A stretch of 64,000 bases of DNA. Source: Patella vulgata (taxonomy: Eukaryota > Mollusca > Gastropoda > Patellidae). A model generated the notes under the pieces. It made no database searches and was not told the DNA's origin. It saw nothing but the letters and a program-made list of their open reading frames with translations. The position numbers were made by a program, and so were the translations under genes. This document shows positions 1-10,159 of the stretch, piece by piece. Position 1 is the first letter of the stretch, and every line of letters begins with the position of its first letter. Where the stretch lies: the NCBI RefSeq assembly GCF_932274485.2, contig NC_065882.2, forward strand, positions 36,674,593 to 36,738,592, written 5' to 3'.

Positions 1-119
1 ATCCCATAGGGATTATAATAATATGTATATCATGTAGGTGTGCATGTAGGTTAAAATTGTGACCTCTGTAAATAGGCCCGTTCCTTGCATTTAGTTTTAG
101 AGTTAGGAGTGCTAAAATT

Positions 120-300
120 GAGAGAGCGAAATGGGGTTGATCGACCACTCGACACAAACTAGGTCATTTCGGGACTAACGTATGGTTCAATTTTATTTCA
201 ATAATTCGCTTGCGCGTAGGGGTCTAGCAGTGGGGGGAAACCGGGTGATCCTGAAAAAATACACAGGTTGGACGGGCGACCTACTCCTTGTCACGTACGG
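120..300 (-). mobile_element. 5'-truncated tRNA-derived SINE, (CT)n tail
   Basis: The reverse complement matches the SINE at 3787-4079: it has the GTGACAAGGAGTAGG segment, the block ending in a CCGGTTTCC-type motif, then CCCCTACGCGCAAGCG and a pyrimidine tail, seen here as GAGAGAG near 120. The tRNA-like head is missing. It differs from the other copies at several positions, so it is older than the copy at 674-854. Confidence 0.75.
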
Positions 301-1290
301 AAAGATACCCCAGCAGTCAAAATAGGTCAAAATAGGCGATTTCGGTTTCTAGTGTCGATGCATCGTTACGGTCAGTTTAAAAAATTGTCTTTTAAGGATA
401 ATGTGTATAGTACCAATACCTATCACATACGGAAGAGGCGATAAAATCTCTTTGCATTTCCAATTTCAAAATTAATTAAAACCAATATTAAATTCCGAAA
501 ATCGTTTTTTTGCTAAAACTCTTTTCTTTTTAATGTGATCAAAATGGGGGTAAAGCACAGAGTCAGGGGTGGTAATGGGCGTATTGTGTCCTAATTTCAT
601 GGTTTTCGGACAATCGGTGCCGGTGTCACGGCGAAATTCCACTTTTTTCCCCTCATGGAAGCCGTAAATTGACGCAAGGAGTAGGGTCGCCTGTCCAACC
701 TTGTGGGTTTTCTCCGGGTCCTCCGGTTTCCTCCCACTGCTAAAGACCCCTACGCGCAAGCGAATTATTGAAATAAAATTAAACCATATGTTGGTCCCGA
801 AATGACCTAGTTTGTGTCGAGTGGACGTTAAACCCCATTTCTCTCTCTCTCTCTCCGTAAATTGACTTGAGGCCAGTGTCCTTTAAGTTGTACAGCGGCA
901 CCAGGTGACCGATATTTATTTAACGGGGAATAAGTGATAATTCATATTATAGCAGTAAATAATTAAAATATTTCATAGGGATTATAATAATATATCATGT
1001 CTGGGTATTACAGGGTTAAAACCAATATTAAATTCCGAAAATCGTTTTTTTGCTAAAACTCTTTTTTTTTTAATGGGATCAAAATGGGGGTAAAGCACAG
1101 AGTCCGGGGTGGTAATGGGCGTATTGTGTCCAAATTTCATGGTTTTCGGACAATCGGTGCCGGTGTCACGGCGAAATTCCACTTTTTTCCCCTCATGGAA
1201 GCCGTAAATTGACTTAGAAAAAAAAAACGACGAAAGGCAGGTGACAAGAACAAACGACTTGAACGAATGCAGGTATCACCTTGAAATTTC
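301..1290. repeat. Repeat A, copy 1 (split by a SINE)
   Basis: Dispersed non-coding repeat. Landmarks are GGCGATTTCGGTTTCTAGTG, CACATACGGAAGAGGCGATA, AAATTCCGAAAATCG, GTAATGGGCGTATTGTGTCC and GGAAGCCGTAAATTGAC. The second half of the landmark series occurs twice here (from about 480 and again from about 1020), so the copy is a partial tandem dimer. A SINE interrupts it at 674-854. Related copies lie at 7574-9210, 10805-12384 and 13451-13560. Reverse-strand open frames within it recur in the other copies, but I do not regard them as demonstrated genes. Confidence 0.8.
674..854 (+). mobile_element. 5'-truncated SINE with 12-bp target duplication
   Basis: It carries the shared SINE body (GTGGGTTTTCTCCGGGTCC followed by CCGGTTTCCTCCCACTGC) and ends in (CT)n. 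The insertion is flanked by CCGTAAATTGAC at 662-673 and 855-866. Empty-site versions of this host sequence occur in other repeat A copies (near 1202 and 8748), which confirms the borders. The tRNA-like promoter head is absent. Confidence 0.85.
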
Positions 1291-2290
1291 CAGGGTGCCT
1301 AGGTACCAACGTGAAAAGTTGCTCGCCGGAATTTAGTACTCATGGTACCGTTGGTTCATGTGTAGCGCATGCGCGAAATCAAAACCAGCTAAACTCGAAA
1401 ACAACCTTGTCGGCACGGAAAACATCAAAGGAGAAATTCGAATTTTTGAAATATTCAAATACCAAACATTCGACCATGATCCAGGCTATCCTCAAATGTA
1501 TTAATTTCGGTAATAGGAGACAGATTCTCTAAGCCACGACCAATTGTGTATGTTTTCAAGCCCATAAATGTGGATTTTTCACTAATTTTCATTTTCATTT
1601 CAAAATGGCGTCCATCAGTTGACCTAAATCAAAATTCTAAACCGATAGATTTTTAGGCTTTCCTTCAAGCATTCAGAAAATGTAACTCTTATGTCTTTAA
1701 GTAAAATATTGCAAAAGCCGTATGGACTTTTCACATTTTGAGATGGTGGCACTTCCGGTTTGCTCGACAAACTCCATATTTTGTGTACTCATCAGTACTG
1801 TCTTAGCTAGTACAGAAAAAAAATTTCAAGGCAATCTGACCTATATTTCGTCGATTTTTTTGAAAACTTTGATCCTTAATTTCACCAAGGGGAGATAATT
1901 TAGAAAATTTCCAAGGACATCATTGAAGTCGCATTGGCAAGATCTACTAACATTCTAAATTTCACGAAAATCGCACAACTATTAAAGAAGTTGTCAAATT
2001 GGTAATAACTTCCGGTTCGAAATGACAGCGACGAATTTTCGAAATGCCAAAATCCGAAATTGCAGATTTGAAGTAAATGTTTCAAGATACTCAAAGAAAA
2101 AAGAATTAGTAAAATAGGTCAAATAGTCACAGAGTTACAGCATTGTAGGTCAAATGCATTCCTTCGTAAAATTCGGTGATTTCGGATTCGTAAAACGTTT
2201 TGAAAATATATTTAATCAACAGCCACCACCCATTTTTGGGGGGATAGGTAAAAGTTTCAGAACGATCCTATGGTTAGATTCTGAGAAATC
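1215..2290. repeat. Repeat B, copy 1
   Basis: About 1.1 kb, repeated at 9100-10150 and 13560-14640, always following repeat A. Shared landmarks include CCTTGTCGGCACGGAAAACA, CAAAATGGCGTCCATCAG, GGTGGCACTTCCGGTTT, AACTTCCGGTTCGAAAT and a G-rich tract after CCACCACCCAT. Two ACTTCCGG motifs lie about 260 bp apart. It ends in an A-rich stretch leading to the hairpin minisatellite. No coding signal is convincing. Confidence 0.8.
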
Positions 2291-2314
2291 CGATTTGTGG
2301 ACAAAACACAAAAA

Positions 2315-2630
2315 AAAAATAACAATAATAATCTTAACAGAAACAATAAGCTTTCATATGTAATATGAAAGCTTAATAATCTTAACAGAAACAATAAGCT
2401 TTCATATGTAATATGAAAGCTTAATAATCTTAACAGAAACAATAAGCTTTCATATGTAATATGAAAGCTTAATAATAATCTTAACAGAACAGTAAGCTTT
2501 CATATGTAATATGAAAGCTTAATAATATTAATCTTAGTAATAACAATAGTCTTTCACCGAAGGTGAAAGCCTAATAATAATATTAATCTTAGTAATAACA
2601 ATAGTCTTTCACCGAAGGTGAAAGCCTAAC
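2315..2630. repeat. Hairpin minisatellite, six units of 48-55 bp
   Basis: Four units contain the palindrome AAGCTTTCATAT / ATATGAAAGCTT (2348-2374, 2396-2422, 2444-2470, 2494-2520). Two more contain CTTTCACC-GAA-GGTGAAAG (2551-2569, 2606-2624). Spacers are AATAATCTTA plus an A/C-rich stretch. The array runs into CTAACTAGACTTGCTTGCAAG, the same type of head that starts units of the array at 14.7-39.9 kb. Confidence 0.85.
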
Positions 2631-2684
2631 TAGACTTGCTTGCAAGACTGAAGGCTTTCACCGTGCCAAGGCGTCACACGATCG

Positions 2685-3230
2685 CCAGATGCATGACAAA
2701 AGACTTTCCTCACCACTCCCCACACCCCACCCCCCAAAAAAAACAACCCAATACACTAACATAACTCAGATATTGACACGTTCTTTGTATTCGCATTGCG
2801 ATAGAGAAGGTAATTGAAAAATAGAGTTGAACAATTCACATCATGATAATCCTAGATCGGTAGAATCGAACAGACGCCGCCAATCCAAATATGTAAGCGA
2901 AAACTCAAAATTCCAAGAAATAACAATTTAGTAAATTTTCAAATTTTGAAGAAAAAATGAGAACGACATGGTATTTCAATTCGGCCGTTATCGCATCCGC
3001 AATATCCCAAGCTGTACAAAAATATAACTTTTTCGATAATCGGTTGGGAATTCACATAAATAGGGCCGGTTTTCAATTTTCGTGCACGTTAAAGATTTAG
3101 ACAACTTATGGTCTGTCAACAACTTTCGCAATAGTTATAAGTATTAATTGTTAAAAACAAGGGGCGACTTTCTTATAAATAGCTGCAGGAGGGAGCTTTA
3201 TTTTAAATGGTATAAAGAGATGACGTCATG
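2685..3230. repeat. Dispersed repeat E, copy 1
   Basis: It shares ATGCATGACAAAAGACT, a C-rich tract, CATAACTCAGATATTGACA, GCATTGCGATAGA-type sequence and CGTGCACGTTAAAGATTT with 4755-5260. Function unknown. The C/A-rich tract makes it compositionally uneven. No open frame of note. Confidence 0.6.
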
Positions 3231-3493
3231 TACACAAAAAAACTGGGATATTAATTTCAGGAGCAACTGTTTTTTACTGATATGAAATATTTTCACTCTA
3301 GAAGCACCAGTGCCAGATATTGGTTAACAGTAGAACACCCTTAGTTCAAATATTGCCACTTAGAAAAATAGCTCTCCATATTATACGTATGCAGAACGTT
3401 CCGATTATGACCCTATCAGACTTTTGTCGATATACAGTGCCATTTGTTTGGCCACTCTTGATACTTTTGACCGTTGTACGGTGGTTTCATACC

Positions 3494-3765
3494 GGGGGGG
3501 GGGGAGGGGTAACACGCGCGCGCGCTGTATCATAAAGTCTGCCATTGAGTCGACTGGCGTGGTTTCGAATCCCCGGTTGTACGTGACAAGGAGTAGGGTC
3601 GCCTGTCCAACCTCGTGGGTTTTCTCCGGGTCCTCCGGTTTCCTCCCACCAACAAAGACCCCTACGCGCGAGGGAATTATTGAAATAAAATTAAACCATA
3701 TGTTAGTCCCGAAATGACCTAGTTTATGTCAAGTGGACGTTAAACCCCATTTCTCTCTCTCTCTC
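3494..3765 (+). mobile_element. tRNA-derived SINE, head partly replaced by a G-run
   Basis: It contains a B-box-like GGTTTCGAATCCCC at about 3566, the conserved body and a (CT)n tail. The expected A-box part is replaced by a G-rich tract. TCATACC occurs on both sides (3487-3493 and 3766-3772), a plausible 7-bp target duplication. It lies directly upstream of a second, fuller copy. Confidence 0.8.
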
Positions 3766-3786
3766 TCATACCTTTCTAACCAGGGT

Positions 3787-4079
3787 GGGGGGTTGGATGG
3801 CTGAGTGGTTAGCGTGAGCGCGTTGTATCATAAAGTCTGTCATTGAGTCGACTGGCGTGGTTTCGAATCCCCGGTTGTACGTGACAAGGAGTAGGGTCGC
3901 CTGTCCAACCTCGTGGGTTTTTCTCCGGGTCCTCCGGTTTCCTCCCACTGCTAAAGACCCCTACGCGGAAGCGAATTATAGAAATAAAATTAAACCATAT
4001 GTTAGTCCCGAAATGACCTAGTTTGTGTCGACTGGTCGTTAAACCCCATTTCTCTCTATCTCTCTCTCTCTCTCTCTCT
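3787..4079 (+). mobile_element. Near full-length tRNA-derived SINE
   Basis: The head reads GGTTGGATGGCTGAGTGG (A-box-like, leucine/serine tRNA type) followed by GGTTTCGAATCCCC (B-box-like), so it resembles an internal RNA polymerase III promoter. Next come the shared body with CTCCGGGTCC and a long (CT)n tail. CTAACCAGGGT flanks it at 3776-3786 and 4080-4090, an 11-bp target duplication. This is the best reference copy of the family in the window. Mobilisation would need a LINE partner; which one is unknown. Confidence 0.88.
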
Positions 4080-4344
4080 CTAACCAGGGTAATTATATAA
4101 TTGTTAAATTAAACAATGGATAACTCCTACCTCTTAAATGATTTATATAATTAGTAAATAATTATTATTATCTAATGATTGTTGTTTTGTGACATATATA
4201 GTATAACCAATATATACATTATACTTTTATAATCAATATGATATTGTGCATTAGTCGTGTTTATGTTGTTATGATTTGAATTTCTTCATGCAATATTTGT
4301 AAATCGCCAGTAGGAATAAATGTCTCTTATATAGATACGTTATG

Positions 4345-4590
4345 CTGGCTGGAAATGGCACGGTAGGCTATACCCTTTGGGACTGCGCTGTATCATACGG
4401 TCTGTCATTGAGTCAACTGGCTGGGTTTCGATTCCCCAGTTGAACGTGACAAGGAGTATTTCGCCTGTCTAAACTCGTGTGTTTTCTCCGGGTCTTCCGG
4501 TTTCCTCCAACTGCTAAAGACCCCTACGCGCAAGCTAATTGTTGAAATAAAAAAAAAATAAAGCATATGTTAGTCCCGAAATGATCTCTA
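4345..4590 (+). mobile_element. Old, diverged SINE copy
   Basis: Same family as 3787-4079, recognised by CTGTCATTGAGTCAACTGG, GGGTTTCGATTCCCC, TTTTCTCCGGGTCTTCCGG and GACCCCTACGCGCAAGC. It is clearly more diverged and has an expanded A-run before AAAGCATATGTTAGTCC. No clear (CT)n tail remains. Confidence 0.75.
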
Positions 4591-4596
4591 AACATG

Positions 4597-4740
4597 CTCG
4601 TACAGCGGCGCTAGTCTTCTTTTATATAGAATTCCAACCGCCAAGGGATCTTTTACGGTCACATTAGTGTGTACACGGGACTTCGGAATCGCGTTCATGT
4701 CAGCTACTCAAATATGTAACTGGTTCAAAAATTGAATGAA
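4597..4740 (+). repeat. Fragment of dispersed repeat F
   Basis: Contains GTACAGCGGCGCTAG, TATATAGAATTCCAAC and GGGATCTTTTACG, as in the fuller copies at 40710-40900 and 53068-53285. It ends in ACTTCGGAATCGCGTTCATG, which is shared with 5045-5170, so these two fragments derive from one local duplication. Confidence 0.65.
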
Positions 4741-4754
4741 TATTCAATGAAATA

Positions 4755-5260
4755 TCGCCAATATGCATGACAAAAGACTATCCCCACCTCTCACCCCCTA
4801 AGCAAACACACACTCCCCCACCCCCAAATAAAAACACACATTTGCATAACTCAGATATTGACATGTTCTTTGCATGCGCATTACGTTAGAAGGGAATCGA
4901 AAAATAAAGTTGATCTACGCGAAATGGAAAAAGAACAGTTTTGCGAAATGGACGAAAAGCAATGTCGCAATAGATATCAAAGTAAAATGAAATGGGGTTT
5001 AACGACATTCTGCTCGGAATGGACCATGAGGAATGTTTCGAACGTACAGCGGCGCTAGCCTACTCTTATATACAATACCAACTGCCAAGGGAACTTTTTT
5101 GCGAGACTTCGGAATCGCGTTCATGTCAGCTATTGAAATATGTAACTGGTTCAAAAATTAAATATCGCCAATTTTCTGCTTTCGTGCACGTTAAAGATTT
5201 GACGTCATGTAAAAGTTTACTATTAATTACAGACAGAGTCCAGGATCAAACAACTGAAGC
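4755..5260. repeat. Repeat E, copy 2, with a repeat F fragment
   Basis: ATGCATGACAAAAGACTA, a C-rich tract and CATAACTCAGATATTGACA match copy 1 at 2685-3230. At 4985-5170 it contains repeat F pieces (AAATGGGGTTTAACGAC, CAGCGGCGCTAGCC, CAACTGCCAAGGGAAC). Short open frames here are incidental. Confidence 0.55.
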
Positions 5261-5363
5261 AGTCAAGAGCCAAGATGTTCGCGACTACTTTGTTTTTTTT
5301 TATATTTACTGATACTATCATATTTCATTATTTGTTAACGTAGGACATTTACATTTATATATA

Positions 5364-6890
5364 CTATTCAAAAAAAGTAGGGGATATTTGATTTTGGGGG
5401 CATAATACTAAAATATGCAAATGACTACGAAAAAAGTCACTATAGAACCTAACAGAAGAAACATTTCCAGTTACATGTGACGCCCAAACGCACCAATAGC
5501 TACCGTATGGAATCCAGGTGATGCTTGGGATCATCATGGGGGTCCAACCCAAGATTTGCACGACTCTGACTTTGAATGTTACAGTCATTGTGGCATTGAA
5601 TTCCAGGGTGGAAACATCAGTTTAATTGTATTAGTGACCAGAAAACAAATTTTGATATGCGTCGGCTTACCCAAAATGAAAGGTTACGTGTCCTTGGCAT
5701 GCTACAGATCGGCACAACACAGGCGGTTGTGGCGCGGACGATGAATGTTTCTCAGTCTGTCATAAGCAGGCTATGGTCCAGATACCGTGATACACAATCT
5801 GTACAGGACAGACCACGCTCAGGTCGACCAAGGGCGACAACTCAAGCCCAGGATCGATTTATCCGTACCTTGGCCTTGAGAAATCGTGTCATCACAGCAA
5901 ATCAGATCAGCGCTCGTCTTCAAACAGACACTGGTGTGAGAGTGAGTGGCCAGACGATTCGGAATCGACTGCATAGGGGTCACCTTCGCGCCCGACGTCC
6001 TCGCGTGATCCCTTGTTTGAGAGATCATCACATTCAGGCAAGACGTCGTTGGTGTAGGGATCGTCAACACTGGGATAATCGACGCTGGAGCAATGTGATG
6101 TTTTCAGATGAGTCAAGGTTCACTGTTGATTTTTTGGACAGACGTAGGAGGGTGTGGCGTCGTCGAAACGAGCGCTTCCAAGACGTTAACGTCATCAGAC
6201 ATGATCGATTTGGGGGTGGTTCCGTTATGGTGTGGGGAGGCATCACTGTTGCTGGAAGAACGGCTTTACATGTTGTTGCAGGGCGTGTTACAGGCCAGTA
6301 CTACCGGGACAACATCTTGGCAGTCCAAGTTGTGCCGTTCGCACGACGTCATGGCCGCCGTTTCATCTTCCAGGATGACAACGCAAGATGTCACAGGGCC
6401 AGGATCGTTACAGGTTACCTCCAACAACAGAACATCACCACATTACCTTGGCCAGCACTGAGTCCCGACCTCTCCCCCATCGAGCATGTCTGGGACATGC
6501 TTGGACAGAGGTTACGTCAACGTCAACAACGTCCTGCCAATGTCCAAGAACTTGCTGCTGCGTTGCAACAGGAATGGGACAATCTGGACCAAAATGACCT
6601 TAGACGTCTCATTAGGAGTATGCCACGTCGGATCAATGCTTGTTTGGCGAACAGAGGAGGATTTACCCGTTACTGACTTGGTTGTGATGCTGTGGTAACT
6701 TTGCTGTTTGACCCCGGGTATCATTTTACCCTTATAATGGTCAGTCTGTGCCTTACTTAGTCTAACGATCATTTGGAATAAATCGATGAATGTGAACTTC
6801 ATTTCATTTTGTCATTTGTTTCTTCGTCAGTTTCATTAGGTGACTTTAATAACACTTAAAAATCAAATATCCCCTACTTTTTTTGAATAG
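5364..6890 (+). mobile_element. Complete Tc1-like DNA transposon
   Basis: A 1,527-bp element with perfect 32-bp terminal inverted repeats (5364-5395 and 6859-6890, beginning CTATTCAAAAAAAGTAGG) flanked by TA on both sides (5362-5363, 6891-6892), the target used by this superfamily. It encodes one uninterrupted transposase at 5657-6676. About 290 bp of leader lies between the left end and the start codon. Identical ends and an open gene argue for a recent insertion that may still be mobile. Immediately to the right is the remnant of a LINE. Confidence 0.96.
5657..6676 (+). CDS. Tc1-like transposase (DD34E), intact
   Basis: This 339-residue protein has the normal length for a Tc1 transposase. 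Residues ~5-60 form a helix-turn-helix DNA-binding region (LTQNERLRVLGML...SRLW), followed by a GRPR-type basic motif at about 56-59. The catalytic triad is visible: D151 in FSDESRF, D241 in QDDNARCH and E276 in SPDLSPIEHVWD, with 34 residues between the second Asp and the Glu. GGGSVMVWGGI at ~186-196 is also typical. The protein would cut and rejoin DNA at the element's 32-bp ends and insert at TA. The start at MRRLTQNERL fits family alignments, and the stop is TGA. It is markedly Arg-rich and less AT-rich than its surroundings, as expected for an incoming element. I see no missing key residue; activity is inferred. Confidence 0.96.
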   Translation: MRRLTQNERLRVLGMLQIGTTQAVVARTMNVSQSVISRLWSRYRDTQSVQDRPRSGRPRATTQAQDRFIRTLALRNRVITANQISARLQTDTGVRVSGQTIRNRLHRGHLRARRPRVIPCLRDHHIQARRRWCRDRQHWDNRRWSNVMFSDESRFTVDFLDRRRRVWRRRNERFQDVNVIRHDRFGGGSVMVWGGITVAGRTALHVVAGRVTGQYYRDNILAVQVVPFARRHGRRFIFQDDNARCHRARIVTGYLQQQNITTLPWPALSPDLSPIEHVWDMLGQRLRQRQQRPANVQELAAALQQEWDNLDQNDLRRLIRSMPRRINACLANRGGFTRY

Positions 6891-6902
6891 TATATATATA
6901 TT

Positions 6903-7430
6903 AGAAATATAGGTAAAATACGTAAATGTGTAACTGTAGAGGCCACTAAGTCACTTGTTAATTCTCTGGTCACTTTTCGATTAGATAACTTTAATTCACT
7001 TTTAGTTGGTTTACCTTTAACGCTTATAGATAAATTACAAAAAGTACAGAATACTGCGGCTAGACTTGTTACTTTAACTAAGAAATGTGACCACATAACT
7101 CCTGTTTTATATAATTTACACTGGTTACCTGTTAAATATCGAATTGATTTTAAGATTTTATTACTTACTTTTAAATGTTTAAATAATTTAGCTCCTGTTT
7201 ACCTCTCAGATCTTTTAGAACTTTATACACCTGGCCGAACATTACGTACATCAGATAAACTACTTTTAAAGCCCAAAACTGTTCAACTAGTCTCCTACGG
7301 TCAGCACTCTTTTAGTTATCAAGCACCTGTTTTATGGAATAATCTACCATTTAGTTTAAGATGTTGTACATCTCTGTATTCTTTTAAAAAACAACTTAAA
7401 ACACATTTATTTAATCAGGCTTTTAACTGA
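6903..7430 (+). pseudogene. LINE (L2/CR1-like) ORF2 C-terminal fragment
   Basis: One open frame of 175 codons ending in TGA encodes the well-known carboxy-terminal region of L2/CR1-type reverse transcriptase proteins: RNIGKIRK, LDNFNSLLVGLP, LQKVQNTAARLV, ITPVLYNLHWLPVKYRI, LAPVYLSDLL, YGQHSFSYQAPVLWNNLP and SFKKQLKTHLF. The endonuclease and the reverse transcriptase active site are absent, so this is a 5'-truncated, dead copy. The frame is unbroken, so truncation is fairly recent. It has no own start codon. The Tc1 element abuts it. An open frame on the far side of that insertion (from about 5313) may be the continuation, but I could not confirm this. Confidence 0.9.
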
Positions 7431-7573
7431 CTCTGTATACAATCGTTAAAATGCCCATAATCTTGTTGTTTATGTGTGATTTACATTGTCACTTTGTAAA
7501 GTGCCTCTGAACATGTTATATGAAAGGGTGCACTATAAATATGCTGTAATAATAATAATCATAATAATAATAA
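7431..7573 (+). mobile_element. LINE 3' UTR with (TAA)n tail
   Basis: After the stop codon comes a short UTR with TTTGTAAAGTGCCTCTGAAC and GCACTATAAATATG, then AAT/TAA repeats from ~7547. This resembles the usual L2/CR1 end, where a short hairpin is followed by a trinucleotide tail. The tail joins repeat A exactly at GATCCCTTTGC, so the LINE entered a repeat A copy. Confidence 0.8.
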
Positions 7574-9100
7574 GATCCCTTTGCATTTGGAATTTCAAAA
7601 TTAATTAAAACCAAATTTAAATTCCGAAAATCGGTTGTTTATTTTTTGCTGAAACTCCTTTTTTTAATCTGATCAAAATGGGAGTAAGTCACAGAGTGTT
7701 AATGGGCGTATTGTGTCCAAATTTCATAGTTTTGGGACAATCGGTGCCGGTGTCGTGGCGAAATTCCACTTTTTTCGCCCTTACAGAAGCCGTAAATGGC
7801 GAAAAAAAACGAACGGCAGGAACCGTGTCAAGAACAAACGACCTGAACGAATGCAGGTATCGCCTTGAAGTTTTCAGTGCACCTAGGTACCAACGTGAAA
7901 AGTTCCTCGCCGGAATTTGGTAGTCAACGTACCTTTGGTTCCAGTGTGGCGCATGCGCGAAGTAAAAAGAAATTACGGTCGATTTTTGGATTTTGGGTAT
8001 ATTTCGGAGTGGTTTGGTAGGTGACGGTGGATCAGGGACTCGGATTGATCTAACATGGCGATCATAACACAATATGATAATCACTTTGAAGAATGAGCAA
8101 ATTTTCGCGACCGGGTTGATTTGCTCTGCCCAGGCAACGTTCCTGTGCTCTGATTGCCTTCAAATTTGCACAGAATGTACCTTGGGATTCTAGCTATCAC
8201 ATATTAAAAATAGAAGAGTGTTGGATTCCGAGAACGTTCAAAATAAATTCAAAACCCACCCCAACCGATCAAAGTTTTTTTGCTTAAAAAATTGCCGTAT
8301 TTTATCGAATTTTTATTGTTCTTGATATCTGAGCATTTTCTCCTTTTAATATGTGATAAATATCATCGCGGCGCAGCCAACCGCTAGAAATTCCAGAGAT
8401 TTGGACCACCGGAAGGATGCCTCGACAGTCAAAAAAGGTCAAAATAGGCGATTTCGGTTTCTAGTGTCGATACATCGTTGCGGACATTTTAAAAAATTGT
8501 CTTTTAAGGATAATGTGTAAAGTACTAATACTTATCACATACGGGAGAGGCGATAAAATCTCTTTGCATTTGCAATTTCAAAATTAATTAAAACCAATAT
8601 TAAACTCTTTTTTTTAATGGGATCAAAATGGAAGTAAAGCACAGAATCCGGGGTGGTAATGGGCGTATTGTGTCCAAATTTCATGGTTTTCGGACAATCG
8701 GTGCCGATGTCACGGCGAAATTCCTCTTTTTTCCCCTCATGGAAGCCGTAAATTGACTAGAGGCCAGGGCCCTTCAAGTTGTACAGCTGCACCCGGAGAC
8801 CGATGTTTATTTAACGGGGAATAAGTGATAATTCATATTATAGCAGTAAATAATTAAAATATTTCATAGGGATTATAATAATATGTATATCATGTCTGGG
8901 TATTATATGGTTAAAACCAATATTAAATTCCGAAAATCGTTTTTTTGCTAAAACTCTTTTTTTTGTAATGGTATCAAAATGGGGGTAAAGCGCAGAATCC
9001 GGGGTGGTAATGGGCGTATTGTGTCCAAATTTCATGGTTTTCGGAGAATCGGTGCCGGTGTCACGGCGAAATTCCACTTTTTTCTCCTCATGGAAGCCGT
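7574..9100. repeat. Repeat A, copy 2 (tandem units of ~970 bp)
   Basis: The TTTGCATTTG...AATTCCGAAAATCG landmark occurs at about 7580 and again at about 8560, giving a ~970-bp period. The 7575-8400 segment is very similar to 10930-11720. A shorter third partial unit starts near 8910. Reverse-strand open frames (for example 7689-8084) recur in other copies. Confidence 0.8.
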
Positions 9101-10150
9101 AAACGACGAAAGGCAGGTGACAAGAACAAACGACTTGAACGAATGCAGGTATCACCTTGAAATTTTCAGGGTACCTAGGTACCAACGTGAAAAGTTGCTC
9201 GCCGGAATTTAGTTTTCATGGTACCGTTGGTTCCTGTGTAGCGCATGCGCGAATTCAAAACCAGATAAACTCGAAAACAACCTTGTCGGCACGGAAAACA
9301 TCAAAGGAGAAATTTGAATTTTAGAAATATTCAAAAACCAAACATTCGACCATGATCCAGGCTATCCTGAAATGTAATAATTTCGGTAATAGGAGACACA
9401 TTCTCTAAGTCACGACCAATTGTGTATGTTTTCAAGCCCATTAATGTGGATTTTTCACTATTTTTCATTTTCAATTCAAAATGGCGTCCATCAGTTGACC
9501 TAAATCAAAATTCTACTGCCTACATTGTATGGGCTTTCCTTCAAGGATTTAGAAAATATAATCCCCTTGTCTGTAAGTAAAATATCAAAAAAGCCTTAGC
9601 AATATTTCACATTTCAAGATGGTGGCACTTCCGGTTTGGGCTACAAACTCCATTTTTTGTGTACGAATCAGTAGTGTCGTAACTAGTAGAGAAATACAAT
9701 TTCAAGGCAATCGGACTTATATTTCTTCGATTTATTTTAAAACTTTGATCCTTAATTTCATCAAGGGGAGATAATATAGAAAATTTCTAATGCCATTTTT
9801 GAAATTGTATCGGAAAGATCTACTTACATACTGAATGTCATGAAAATCGTGCAACTATTAAAGAAGTTGTCAATTTGATTTTAACTTCCGGTTCGAAATC
9901 ACAGCGACGAATTTTTGAAATTCGAAAATCCGAAATTGCAGATTTTTAGTAAAATAGGTCAAAAAGTCACAAAGGTACAGCAATGTAGGTCAAATGCATT
10001 CGTTCGTAAAATTCGGTGATTTCGGATGTGTAAAACGTTTTGAAAACATGCCTATTCCAAAGCCACCACCCATTCTTGGGGGGGGGGGGGGTAGGTCAAA
10101 GTTTCAGAAAGATCCCACGGTTAGATTCTGAGATATAAGATTTGCAGGAA
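9100..10150. repeat. Repeat B, copy 2
   Basis: Same order of landmarks as 1215-2290: CGGCACGGAAAACATC, AAATGGCGTCCATCAG, GGTGGCACTTCCGGTTT (9627) and AACTTCCGGTTCGAAAT (9884), then a run of G. It ends with AAAAACACACAAAA before an (ATA)n microsatellite. Confidence 0.8.
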
Positions 10151-10159
10151 AAACACACA

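Noticed and set aside
3793-3865. tRNA-like segment
   Set aside because: A-box and B-box words are present, but it is continuous with the SINE body and (CT)n tail and flanked by a target duplication, so it is a SINE head, not a tRNA gene.
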